Shown: positions 1 to 6,898 of the stretch, piece by piece
Layout of the letters: each line of letters begins with the position of its first letter
Position numbering within the stretch: the stretch's first letter is position 1
NCBI GenBank assembly: GCA_002869425.1
Contig: PKSZ01000678.1
Span: 1 to 8,314 of the forward strand
DNA from: Marinilabiliales bacterium
Lineage (GTDB): Bacteria; Bacteroidota; Bacteroidia; Bacteroidales; BM523
Length of the DNA: 8,314 bases
Direction: 5' to 3'
Notes under the pieces: model-generated
Told to the model about the DNA's origin: nothing
What the model saw: only the letters and a program-made list of their open reading frames with translations
The model's database searches: none
Made by a program: the position numbers and the translations under genes

Positions 1-471
1 CAGAATCATTGCAGGGATAAAAGTGGTATAGTTGATGTCAGATTGTTCAAGAATCTCTTGACCTTTAAGCTTTGTAACTCCGTATGGCCCTTTGATCTTC
101 TTCATAACCACTACACTGCTTATCTGAACAACCTTGTTGATCTTATGAGCTTGTGCAAAATCAATTACATTCTTAACTCCTTCCGCATTTACTACATAGT
201 TTTTATCGTAATCAGAGCTACCAAGCAATGCGGCAGCATTTACAATTCCTGTTATGTTTTTTCCCTCAATTGCTGATTTTAACTCATTATGATTGCACAT
301 ATCTGAAGTTATATCTGCATAAACATATTGAATGTCCGGGTGATTCAGTATTGTACTCCTGTAATGATTATATTTTAATGCGATTATTTTATATCCTGAG
401 TTCAGCGCTTCCAGACATACATACTTGCCTAAATAACCATTGGCTCCTGTAACAATTAGGTACTTATCCAT
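1..471 (-). CDS. NAD(P)-dependent epimerase/dehydratase, extended SDR family (3' end cut off)
   Basis: The visible 157 residues are the N-terminal half of an extended short-chain dehydrogenase, a family that typically epimerises, dehydrates or reduces nucleotide sugars in the cytoplasm. The Rossmann loop TGANGYLG (residues 8-15) gives the GxxGxxG pattern. An acidic residue in ADI (53) follows the second strand region, NAAA lies at 78-81, and the catalytic-type stretch has SS at 118-119 and YxxxK as YGVTK at 130-134. The frame stays open to base 1, so the substrate-binding C-terminal half is missing and the exact reaction cannot be named. The start ATG (471-469) shares its A with the TAA stop of the upstream membrane protein gene (TAATG), which fixes the start and implies translational coupling. 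Family assignment is firm. A nucleotide-sugar substrate is inferred from the neighbouring glycosyltransferase. Confidence 0.88.
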   Translation of the reverse strand, partial: MDKYLIVTGANGYLGKYVCLEALNSGYKIIALKYNHYRSTILNHPDIQYVYADITSDMCNHNELKSAIEGKNITGIVNAAALLGSSDYDKNYVVNAEGVKNVIDFAQAHKINKVVQISSVVVMKKIKGPYGVTKLKGQEILEQSDINYTTFIPAMIL

Positions 472-1409
472 TAATCTTTGCTTGAAAATTTTATCAAAAG
501 TAAAAATATATATTTTAAAGCAAGAGAAATTAAGCCTCCTCCGATTTGAGCTACCAGTAACATGAGTCCTGAGAAACCAAGTACGGTAGGTTTTGGTAAG
601 TTTTTAAAGATAGAAAAAAACACCAATTCTCTTGTACCAAGCCCCATAATGGTAATGGGTATAAGGTTTAACAACCCAGCAAGTGCTACTGCACTTGAAA
701 CAGCTAAAAAGCCCTCAATATTTAAGCTTAGTGCCAGAAAATAGCTGGAAATGAAATAACAAAAATTGCTGATTAATGATAGAGTAAAAATCAGGATTAT
801 ATTGTGTACTGCATATTCTTGAATGTGAAAATCAAGATTTATTTTTTTGAAAGATAGGAAAGAGATTAGTTTGCTAATTTTTTTTGAAGCTCTAACGGAT
901 TTCATTAGTAGAAATGAAATAATGACAATGATCAGACCTGCAAGCATACCTGTAACTCCTATAAATTGAGCTAGTTCAATGGGGTTTGTTGCAAAAATAG
1001 CAACGCTGGCAATAACCATAAAGAAACCGATATCATATCCTCTTTCAGTAATCATTCTTAAAATTGAACCGGCCTTTTTTTCTTTATTTTCTTCATGCCC
1101 GGCTTTAACAAATTCGCCTAGTCTGCCAGGTGTGAATACACCTATAGTATAACTTTCAAAAAAATTGTGCATGCTGGTTAACCATCTTAGCGAATTATTT
1201 TTCCCATCATTTAAAATATGCCATCGTACACCTTTGGTTAACAATAGGATTAGTTGAAATAGGAGTGCAAGAAAAAACCAGTTAAGATTTGTTTCTTTCA
1301 GTATGTTAATGGTGTCTTGTAGGTTAATGGTGAAGAGAATGAATATAAAAACCACAATACCAATAAGCCGGATGAGGAAGAAAGCACTTATTTTCTTTTT
1401 CTTAGCCAT
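471..1409 (-). CDS. Lysylphosphatidylglycerol synthase TM region / UPF0104 (YbhN-like) membrane protein
   Basis: This 312-residue polytopic inner-membrane protein has a basic N-terminus (KKKK) followed by about seven or eight hydrophobic segments. Conserved signatures of the UPF0104/LPG_synthase_TM family are visible: GVFTPGRLGEFVKA at residues 90-103, ERGYD at 122-126, and P251 followed by GLGTRE at 256-261. The length fits the stand-alone membrane domain, with no C-terminal aminoacyl-transfer domain as in MprF, so lipid lysinylation is not indicated. Family members have been proposed to flip or transfer lipid-linked substrates. Beside a polyprenyl-phosphate glycosyltransferase homologue, a role in moving or handling a glycolipid is plausible but inferred. 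Its start overlaps the upstream stop by one base (TAATG) and its stop overlaps the next start in the same way, placing it in the middle of a tightly packed operon. Confidence 0.87.
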   Translation of the reverse strand: MAKKKKISAFFLIRLIGIVVFIFILFTINLQDTINILKETNLNWFFLALLFQLILLLTKGVRWHILNDGKNNSLRWLTSMHNFFESYTIGVFTPGRLGEFVKAGHEENKEKKAGSILRMITERGYDIGFFMVIASVAIFATNPIELAQFIGVTGMLAGLIIVIISFLLMKSVRASKKISKLISFLSFKKINLDFHIQEYAVHNIILIFTLSLISNFCYFISSYFLALSLNIEGFLAVSSAVALAGLLNLIPITIMGLGTRELVFFSIFKNLPKPTVLGFSGLMLLVAQIGGGLISLALKYIFLLLIKFSSKD

Positions 1410-2734
1410 TAATTTAATTTGTTACGTTTGATATTGTGGGTGCTCTTTTTCCATCGGGTCCTTGTTTTTTCAAAGATATTACCAACAAATTCCGGCGAAA
1501 ATCGCTCAATGAACCAGCGGGCCAGACTTGTTCCCAGAAATACAAACATTGTGCTGATAATCAGTTCCATTAGAACTCTTCCAAAAGTAAAGCCTTCAAC
1601 TTTGTAACCATAATCAGGGACAGATTTTCCAAAGAATTTTCTGATTTTAATCCTAATAAATGTGCCTCTTTTTTTAAGGTCGTAACCATGGGAGTGCATT
1701 TCTATTGCTTCGTCTTCACTAATAGGATTTGCAACCAGAAGACCTTTTTTAACCATTTCGTCAATAATATGCTGACCTTTTACACTTCTTCCAATGATCA
1801 TGCTGAAACCTTTTCCCCTTTCTTCATAAACCGGAGCCCAGGCATCGCCACCTGAAATATCGGTAAACTCATTGGCAAGATCAGAGCAGTATAAGCTGTT
1901 TTTAAGAATGTGAAACGGGATCAGGTAATTGGCATGGAATTTCTTTAATTCAATTATTCTTCCGCTTTTTAGTTCAATTCTCATATTCCCGGGCCATTCA
2001 CCATGACGGAAATATAATTTTTCAATTTGGGTATAATCTTTTTCCTTATATGTTTTCAGAAAACTTTTAATGGATGAAAAATGAAGTGTATTGCCGTAAA
2101 AAGGTCCAAAGATGTATTCAATATTTGCCACGGAAGGATGGTTCATAGCCTGAAGTTTTCTGATGGATTGAACCTGTCCGGGCAATCCTACATAGGCAAG
2201 TCTTCCTTTGAATTCACTACTTACAGCAAGAATTTCGTTTACCGAAGATATAATGTATTTACTTTGAGCTGCCTCAATAATTTCTTCTCTGCTGGTAGCA
2301 ATCATAGCCTGGGTGAGCCAGGGCTCTTTTTTTGACATGCCAAGCGTGATAACTCCATCTATTTTTCCGGATTCCAAAAGGTAAATTAGCACAGCGCTTA
2401 TAATACCTCCGCTTGCGCCTTTGCTTCTGATCTCTGTGTCTGTAGAATGACCTATACTGATTTGAGTATATGGGCCAATATATGTATGGAATTTTTCTGT
2501 GTCTTTGTAAAACAACTCTGTGTATTTTGGGAATGAAAAGTCTTTACCTGCACATGCTTCAAGTAATGTGTCAGCGAGCTCTTCATCAATTTCACATGCA
2601 ACAACAGGGCGGTATTTACCAGTTTTATCTGCAAATACGATTTTACATTTTGAAAGACCAACACAGGTTCCACATCTGTTACAGAGATGTGATTTTTGTA
2701 TTTTTTTTAGTTTATCGAGACTTTTTGCACACAT
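1409..2734 (-). CDS. Divergent FrhB/FdhB-family iron-sulfur protein with C-terminal membrane segment
   Basis: This 441-residue protein resembles the coenzyme F420 hydrogenase/dehydrogenase beta-subunit family, flavin and Fe-S redox proteins often found in polysaccharide clusters of bacteria that do not use F420. An N-terminal cluster motif has C18, C21, C24 and C30 (CNRCGTC then GLSKC). The FrhB N-domain signature is KGASGGIISAVL (105-116) and LLESGKIDGV (119-128). The C-domain signature is LYCSDLANEFTDISGGDAW (281-299). Several positions where I expect family cysteines are changed: GLPGQ at 183-187 instead of GxPCQ, GPFYG at 210-214 instead of a Cys, and SLYC at 280-283 instead of CxxC. Residues about 387-405 form a hydrophobic helix followed by a basic tail, suggesting membrane attachment. 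The start overlaps the end of the methyltransferase-like gene by 23 bp. The electron donor and substrate are unknown, and F420 use is not implied. Confidence 0.85.
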   Translation of the reverse strand: MCAKSLDKLKKIQKSHLCNRCGTCVGLSKCKIVFADKTGKYRPVVACEIDEELADTLLEACAGKDFSFPKYTELFYKDTEKFHTYIGPYTQISIGHSTDTEIRSKGASGGIISAVLIYLLESGKIDGVITLGMSKKEPWLTQAMIATSREEIIEAAQSKYIISSVNEILAVSSEFKGRLAYVGLPGQVQSIRKLQAMNHPSVANIEYIFGPFYGNTLHFSSIKSFLKTYKEKDYTQIEKLYFRHGEWPGNMRIELKSGRIIELKKFHANYLIPFHILKNSLYCSDLANEFTDISGGDAWAPVYEERGKGFSMIIGRSVKGQHIIDEMVKKGLLVANPISEDEAIEMHSHGYDLKKRGTFIRIKIRKFFGKSVPDYGYKVEGFTFGRVLMELIISTMFVFLGTSLARWFIERFSPEFVGNIFEKTRTRWKKSTHNIKRNKLN

Positions 2735-3449
2735 AAAATTGACGTATTCCCAATTCTGATATAAATGTTTTACGAAATGTATTTAAAATTTTCTCTCCAA
2801 AATTCTGAAACCATGCAGGCCCCACAGGAAAAAGTACTGTTCCCTTGTGTAGTGTTAGCTCCCATCCGGTTTTTTCCATCATTACTTTTACTTCTTTTGA
2901 AGGAAGAAAACGATGAGGCCCTTCGCCATGTCCGCCAAAAAGAAAAGTGAAAATTCTGTATGGTATTTCACTGGTTCTTGGAGGACAGCTTAGTACCATA
3001 ATTGTTTCGGGCTTACTTATCCTGTTCAGTTCATTCAGAAATTGTACAGGATCGGCAACATGTTCCAGTGTTTCCAGACTTATTATTCTTGAAAATTCCT
3101 GGTTTTCAAAAGGTAAGTGAGCGTAATTTTCAATTTTCACCTGTTTTACATAAGGTCTTACTTTTTGTGCTTCATTCATAAGCCCCTGTGATATTTCAGC
3201 ATTGATTACTTTCGATTCTTTGGAAACCAATTTCACATAATCGTTTGCTTCACAATCGCGGCTTGTGATGTTGAGTATTTTTTCAGCTTTGCTTAGCTGA
3301 AGATGTTTAACAGTCTCTTTAAAGCGTTGATCATGAGCTGTTTTTACCTTGTTGTTTTCTTTGATATAAATATCAGAAACACGATCCCAGTGTTCTTCAA
3401 CCTCTTTATCCGTCCAGGCATTTTTATGACTTCCGTATTTCCTTGGCAT
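2712..3449 (-). CDS. Class I SAM-dependent methyltransferase-like protein with degenerate motif I
   Basis: This 245-residue protein has a Methyltransf_11-like layout. An N-terminal helical lead (1-50) is followed by the motif I strand and loop ILNITSRDCEAN (58-69), an acidic end to strand two (E85, INAEIS), LPFENQEFSRIISLETLEHVADP (112-134, the usual motif IV with LEHV.DP), and a C-terminal region with FLFGGHGEGPHRF that may shape the acceptor site. Motif I lacks the usual GxGxG glycines, so SAM binding is less certain than the fold. I chose ATG at 3449, one base after the glycosyltransferase stop (TAA, T, ATG). An upstream in-frame GTG at 3464 would add five residues but lies inside the preceding gene. 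The stop overlaps the FrhB-like gene by 23 bp. Its place in the operon suggests a sugar, lipid or glycan substrate, but the acceptor cannot be read from the sequence. Confidence 0.82.
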   Translation of the reverse strand: MPRKYGSHKNAWTDKEVEEHWDRVSDIYIKENNKVKTAHDQRFKETVKHLQLSKAEKILNITSRDCEANDYVKLVSKESKVINAEISQGLMNEAQKVRPYVKQVKIENYAHLPFENQEFSRIISLETLEHVADPVQFLNELNRISKPETIMVLSCPPRTSEIPYRIFTFLFGGHGEGPHRFLPSKEVKVMMEKTGWELTLHKGTVLFPVGPAWFQNFGEKILNTFRKTFISELGIRQFYVCKKSR

Positions 3450-3450
3450 A

Positions 3451-4317
3451 TTATCTGGGCGCACGGTTTAGCATTGCTACCTGATCGGCAACAAGCCCAA
3501 TGAAAAAGATGAATATTCCGCCAATAACAAAAATCAGCGCTGTATTTGGGAACCTTTCTGCAATAAAGTAACCAATTGTACCCCAGGTTATTCCTAATGC
3601 GAATATAAGAACGCTGGCAGGGAAGAAAATTTTTAATGGATTGAATAACATAATAATACGGAGAAGAAGAAGAATGGTTTTGGATCCGTCTTTAACCATT
3701 TTCACATTGCTTTTTCTTCCAATTCTTTCATTTACTTCAATAGGGAAGGTTCCTATGGTAAAACCTTCTTTCAGGAATGCCATGGTAGAGGTTGTACTGA
3801 AAGAAAAACCATTGGGCATAATATGTAACATTCCCTTTATCAGTTCACGATCAAAACCACGGAAGCCGGAATTATAATCGGGTAGTTTTTGTTCTACAAG
3901 GAATTCACCAATTCTTCGTATTAATTTTTTTCCTGCACTCCTGTTTTTCACCTGGTATGATGTATCTGTTCTTTCACCAATAACCATATCATGCGTTTCC
4001 AATAATTCTAACAGCGTATCGATATATTTTGGATCGTGTTGTCCGTCGCTGTCAAGAATGATAACTTTTTCTCCAGTAGCCTTTCTAATTCCTGTTTTTA
4101 AAGCAGCGCCATAACCTTTGTTTACATTATGGTTGAATAATTTAACCGGGTATTTTTCAATAATTTCCCGGGTCTTATCGGTAGATCCGTCATTGATGTA
4201 TATTACTTCATGCTTTTCGTGTAAATTTCTTTCAATAATAGAATCTAACCCAGCTTTAATGCCCTCTTCTTCATTAAAAGCAGGAATAACAATAGATATT
4301 TTGGGATTTGAAGACAT
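3451..4317 (-). CDS. GT2 glycosyltransferase, polyprenyl-phosphate sugar synthase (DPM1/DPG-like) with two TM helices
   Basis: This 288-residue protein is a GT-A fold inverting glycosyltransferase. Visible motifs in order are SIVIPAFNEEEG (8-19), INDGSTD (41-47, nucleotide-binding), NKGYGAALKTG (66-76), DSDGQHDP (89-96, the metal-binding DxD-type motif), DYNSGFRGFDRE (147-158) and NERIGRKSNVK (196-206). These are typical of dolichyl/polyprenyl-phosphate mannose or glucose synthases, which transfer a sugar from a nucleotide donor to a polyprenyl phosphate on the cytoplasmic membrane face. Two C-terminal hydrophobic helices (about 231-252 and 259-277) anchor it, as in many bacterial DPM1-like proteins. 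The sugar is not predictable. It is the first gene of the minus-strand operon, and its product would supply the donor that GT-C-type membrane transferases use, of the kind encoded divergently to its right. No Shine-Dalgarno sequence precedes the ATG. Confidence 0.92.
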   Translation of the reverse strand: MSSNPKISIVIPAFNEEEGIKAGLDSIIERNLHEKHEVIYINDGSTDKTREIIEKYPVKLFNHNVNKGYGAALKTGIRKATGEKVIILDSDGQHDPKYIDTLLELLETHDMVIGERTDTSYQVKNRSAGKKLIRRIGEFLVEQKLPDYNSGFRGFDRELIKGMLHIMPNGFSFSTTSTMAFLKEGFTIGTFPIEVNERIGRKSNVKMVKDGSKTILLLLRIIMLFNPLKIFFPASVLIFALGITWGTIGYFIAERFPNTALIFVIGGIFIFFIGLVADQVAMLNRAPR

Positions 4318-4336
4318 ACTGACTTGTTTTAACCAC

Positions 4337-4344
4337 CAAACTTA
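4337..4344 (-). promoter_or_regulatory. Candidate Bacteroidota -7 promoter box for the minus-strand operon
   Basis: Read on the minus strand, these bases are TAAGTTTG, an exact match to the TAnnTTTG -7 consensus known for Bacteroidota housekeeping promoters. Transcription would start near 4330, giving a leader of roughly 10-15 bases before the glycosyltransferase ATG at 4317. I see no clear TTTG -33 element at the normal distance, only T-rich sequence around 4358-4363, which is too close. The call rests on one box plus its position. Confidence 0.42.
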
Positions 4345-4400
4345 GTAAAAGTTGCGTAAAAAACCCCGTATAATATAGTGTTATTATCTTTTATAGCACA

Positions 4401-4417
4401 TCTGATAAACCATCAGA
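4401..4417. repeat. Short perfect inverted repeat in the divergent intergenic region
   Basis: TCTGAT (4401-4406) and ATCAGA (4412-4417) are perfect inverted copies around a five-base spacer. The element sits near the middle of the divergent intergenic region, upstream of both candidate promoters. It could be a small operator for a dimeric regulator or a chance palindrome in AT-rich DNA. No poly-T tract follows, so it is not a terminator. Confidence 0.3.
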
Positions 4418-4459
4418 CTTTATAAAATTTAAATATGACACAATAAGCTGAAAAAAATG

Positions 4460-4479
4460 AAGTTCGTTTTTGGGAACTT
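4460..4479. repeat. Second inverted repeat upstream of the plus-strand operon
   Basis: AAGTTC (4460-4465) and GAACTT (4474-4479) are perfect inverted copies separated by eight bases. The element lies about 30 bases upstream of the candidate -7 box at 4509, a position where a regulator could bind. The stem is short and AT-rich, and no gene ends in front of it on this strand, so a terminator role is unlikely. The rest of 4318-4522 holds no other structure I could identify. Confidence 0.28.
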
Positions 4480-4508
4480 TTGTGGTTTTTAGATATAGAT
4501 TAAACCAT

Positions 4509-4516
4509 TACATTTG
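4509..4516 (+). promoter_or_regulatory. Candidate Bacteroidota -7 promoter box for the plus-strand operon
   Basis: TACATTTG matches TAnnTTTG exactly. A T-run at 4486-4489 lies 19 bases upstream, the usual spacing for the -33 element, but reads TTTT rather than TTTG. The predicted transcription start, about 4520-4523, falls at or just before the ATG at 4523, so the transcript would be leaderless or nearly so, or translation would begin at the second ATG at 4535. Confidence 0.45.
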
Positions 4517-4522
4517 TATACC

Positions 4523-6898
4523 ATGAAAAACAGTATGAAACGTTTTACGAATTACAAATCGCTTATTGTTCTGCTAGTTATTGTTTTTTCCTTGTTTCAT
4601 CTACGTTTGAACAATTTTCCGGGAAATGTTTTTGCCTACGATACTTTTGGATTTTATTCGTATTTGCCTTCCCTTATAATTAACGGAGATATTGGATTAA
4701 CGGATTTTAGTAAAATTGAGCAAGTAGCTCAGACTTATAATTTAACACCAACATTTTATCAGTTTACTGGCATGCCTGAAGGGGGCTGGGTTATCCGTTT
4801 TTTTAGCGGGATATCTATTTTATTCCTTCCGTTTTTCTTATTTGGGCATTTGTTTGCCTTGAATTCCTCCTTTCCTGCAGATGGGTATAGTCTGCCATAT
4901 CAATGGTCTTTCGTGCTGGGTGGAATATTTTATACCATAATGGCTTTATGGTTTGCAAGAAAAACACTGCAACGGTTTTTTAGTGATGGCTGGACTGCCT
5001 TAATTCTTGCCTTGTTCTTTTTTGGGAGTAACTTTTTCTTCTTTAGCACAATTGGCAATAAAATTCCGCATGTAATTGTGTTTTTCGAGTATGCTGTAAT
5101 TATTTGGCTTACCATTTTGTGGCATGATAAAAAGAAGATGCTGCATGCAGGTTTGCTTGGATTTTTTATTGGATTTATAAGCATATCAAGATCGAGTGAA
5201 ATAATCAGTGTTTTTATTCCACTATTATGGGGTGTTACAAGTTGGAATTCTGCCAAAGAGAAATTGAGAATGTTATGGGAGCAAAAAAAGCATGTGCTGT
5301 TGTTTGCTATGATGGCTATTGTAGGAGTTTTACCTCAAATATTTTATTGGAAAACGGTTACCGGAAGTTTTGTTTTCAATGCATATAATGATCCTCAATC
5401 GGGATTAAATTTGTTATCTCCCGATTTTATTAAGGTTCTGTTTGGATTTAGAAAAGGACTCTTCATATACTCTCCTTTGATGTTTTTTGCGTATTTGGGT
5501 TTGATTGTAATCTATTTTAAAAAGCGAGAAATATTTTGGCCAATACTGGTTGTAATTTTCATTAATACTTATCTAATTGCAAGCTTTTCAAGTCTGGTAA
5601 GCTATGGTTGGAGAGCATTTGTTCAGTCATATGCTGTATTGATACTCCCATTAGGCTTTTTTATTCATTTGGTATACAGTAGTAGGAAAATGATGATTAA
5701 ATTATTGTTTTCCGTGTTGCTAGTGGGCATTGTGTTGTTGAATATTTTCCAGTCATGGCAAGTGTTCGTAGGTATTATTGATGGTTCCAGAATGACAAAG
5801 GATTATTATTTTGCAACATTTGGAAAAACAAGTGTTACAGATGAAGACAGGGATCTATTACTGATCAGTAGGTCATTTACCGGGGAAGAAAGTTTTACTG
5901 ACGAATATAAACATAAAAGAGAATTGGTTTATAAGCTTGATTTTGAGCGACCTAATTCTAATGATCAGGAGCATTATTCAAGGAACATCAGGCATAGTGG
6001 AAAATTTGCTGTTCGTCTGGATTCAACTTTTATTTATTCTCCGGGAAAAACTGTTCGGTACAACGAGATTACAGATGAATATTATGCATGGTTAAGAGTA
6101 AGTGCATATGTTTATCCAACAGGAAATTACGATGATCTTGCTGCAAGTCTGGTTGTGCATTTTGATCACAAAGGAGCTCCATATAAGTACAGGGCATTTG
6201 ATATAAAGGATAAACGCTTCAATCTTAAAATGAATCAGTGGAATAAGATAACAGTCGATTATCTTACACCTGAAGTACGCCTGAAAAGTAACAATTTAAA
6301 AGTTTATCTGTGGCTTAGAAGTAAAAACACGATATACCTTGATGACTTAACAGTGGAAGCTTTTGAACCTTTACCGAAGGACGAAATATCAAATGAGCCA
6401 CAGGAAGATGAAATAAATAAAGCTGACGAATTATCACAGGAGAATTTCATTTACAACAATAGTTTTGAAGAGTTAGGCAACGAATGGGATAAGGCTCATC
6501 AATCTTCAGAGTATGCTGTTACTGGACAATATTCTATGAAGATGGACTCTGTATATATTTATTCTCCGGGATTAAAAGTAAATCTTCAGGATATTGAAAA
6601 CAAAAAGAATTGTAAAGTTGAAGCAAAAATCAGCGTTTTTCCAATGTTTCCAGCCTCTGAAAATCCAGGAAGTTTTGTCATTAATTTTAAGCGGGACGGA
6701 CAAAATATTCAATATTCCTCTTTAAATCTTGAAGATATTCCTGAATTGAAGACCTACGAATGGAATACCATTGCACATACTGCGACTTTTCCGGATAGCC
6801 TCCTTGCCAGTGACAAGCTTGAAGTGTACTACTGGCATAGGGGAAAAGAGAAGATTCTGCTTGATGACCTGAAAGTTGAACTCAAAAGCTGCAAATAG
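4523..6898 (+). CDS. GT-C-like polytopic membrane protein with two tandem C-terminal beta-rich domains
   Basis: The protein has 791 residues from ATG 4523. Residues 1 to about 430 contain roughly eleven or twelve hydrophobic segments. The first outside loop has YDTFGFYSYLP (39-49) with D40, matching the acidic first-loop position of GT-C enzymes such as PMT/ArnT-like transferases, which take sugars from polyprenyl-phosphate donors at the outer membrane face. A later segment, GFRKGLFIYSPL, begins at about 307. After the last helix come two similar beta-rich domains (about 467-615 and 642-791) joined by an acidic linker (about 612-641), predicted to be extracytoplasmic. An in-frame TTG at 4514 would add three residues but lies inside the candidate promoter box, so I prefer ATG 4523; ATG 4535 is the alternative. 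The stop TAG overlaps the next gene's GTG. Glycosyltransferase activity is inferred from topology and context, and acceptor binding by the tail is a guess. Confidence 0.75.
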   Translation: MKNSMKRFTNYKSLIVLLVIVFSLFHLRLNNFPGNVFAYDTFGFYSYLPSLIINGDIGLTDFSKIEQVAQTYNLTPTFYQFTGMPEGGWVIRFFSGISILFLPFFLFGHLFALNSSFPADGYSLPYQWSFVLGGIFYTIMALWFARKTLQRFFSDGWTALILALFFFGSNFFFFSTIGNKIPHVIVFFEYAVIIWLTILWHDKKKMLHAGLLGFFIGFISISRSSEIISVFIPLLWGVTSWNSAKEKLRMLWEQKKHVLLFAMMAIVGVLPQIFYWKTVTGSFVFNAYNDPQSGLNLLSPDFIKVLFGFRKGLFIYSPLMFFAYLGLIVIYFKKREIFWPILVVIFINTYLIASFSSLVSYGWRAFVQSYAVLILPLGFFIHLVYSSRKMMIKLLFSVLLVGIVLLNIFQSWQVFVGIIDGSRMTKDYYFATFGKTSVTDEDRDLLLISRSFTGEESFTDEYKHKRELVYKLDFERPNSNDQEHYSRNIRHSGKFAVRLDSTFIYSPGKTVRYNEITDEYYAWLRVSAYVYPTGNYDDLAASLVVHFDHKGAPYKYRAFDIKDKRFNLKMNQWNKITVDYLTPEVRLKSNNLKVYLWLRSKNTIYLDDLTVEAFEPLPKDEISNEPQEDEINKADELSQENFIYNNSFEELGNEWDKAHQSSEYAVTGQYSMKMDSVYIYSPGLKVNLQDIENKKNCKVEAKISVFPMFPASENPGSFVINFKRDGQNIQYSSLNLEDIPELKTYEWNTIAHTATFPDSLLASDKLEVYYWHRGKEKILLDDLKVELKSCK
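5921..6895 (+). other. Duplicated domain pair within the GT-C-like protein
   Basis: Two modules of about 150 residues align in order. DSTFIYSPG (from D500) pairs with DSVYIYSPG (from D675), QWNKI with EWNTI, VYLWLRSKN with VYYWHRGKE, and IYLDDLTVE with ILLDDLKVE. The distance from the DS motif to the LDDL motif is 106 residues in copy one and 105 in copy two, which strongly supports tandem duplication. The alternating hydrophobic pattern and the closing LDDL-x-VE strand resemble jelly-roll, carbohydrate-binding-like modules. DNA identity is low, so the duplication is old. Confidence 0.75.

Noticed and set aside
43..452. Short plus-strand open frames opposite the SDR gene
   Set aside because: They lie antisense to a clear SDR with intact motifs and show no recognisable protein features.
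471..1409. MprF-type lysylphosphatidylglycerol synthase
   Set aside because: Only the membrane domain is present; the C-terminal aminoacyl-transfer domain that defines MprF is missing.
2701..2708. Run of eight A residues (minus strand) near the start of the FrhB-like gene, a possible frameshift or phase-variation tract
   Set aside because: The frame is intact through the run, the methyltransferase-like stop lies before it, and runs of eight are expected by chance in AT-rich DNA.
3450..3464. GTG at 3464 as the start of the methyltransferase-like gene
   Set aside because: It lies inside the glycosyltransferase gene, whereas ATG 3449 follows that stop by one base and fits the operon pattern.
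4460..4490. Inverted repeat followed by T-rich sequence as a Rho-independent terminator
   Set aside because: The stem is six mostly weak base pairs, the T-rich part is interrupted by G residues, and no plus-strand gene ends upstream.
4514..4522. TTG at 4514 as the start of the GT-C-like gene
   Set aside because: It overlaps the candidate -7 promoter box, so it probably would not be transcribed. ATG 4523 follows directly.
4930..5256. A 108-codon minus-strand open frame inside the GT-C-like gene
   Set aside because: It is antisense to a well-supported membrane protein and its translation shows no family motif.
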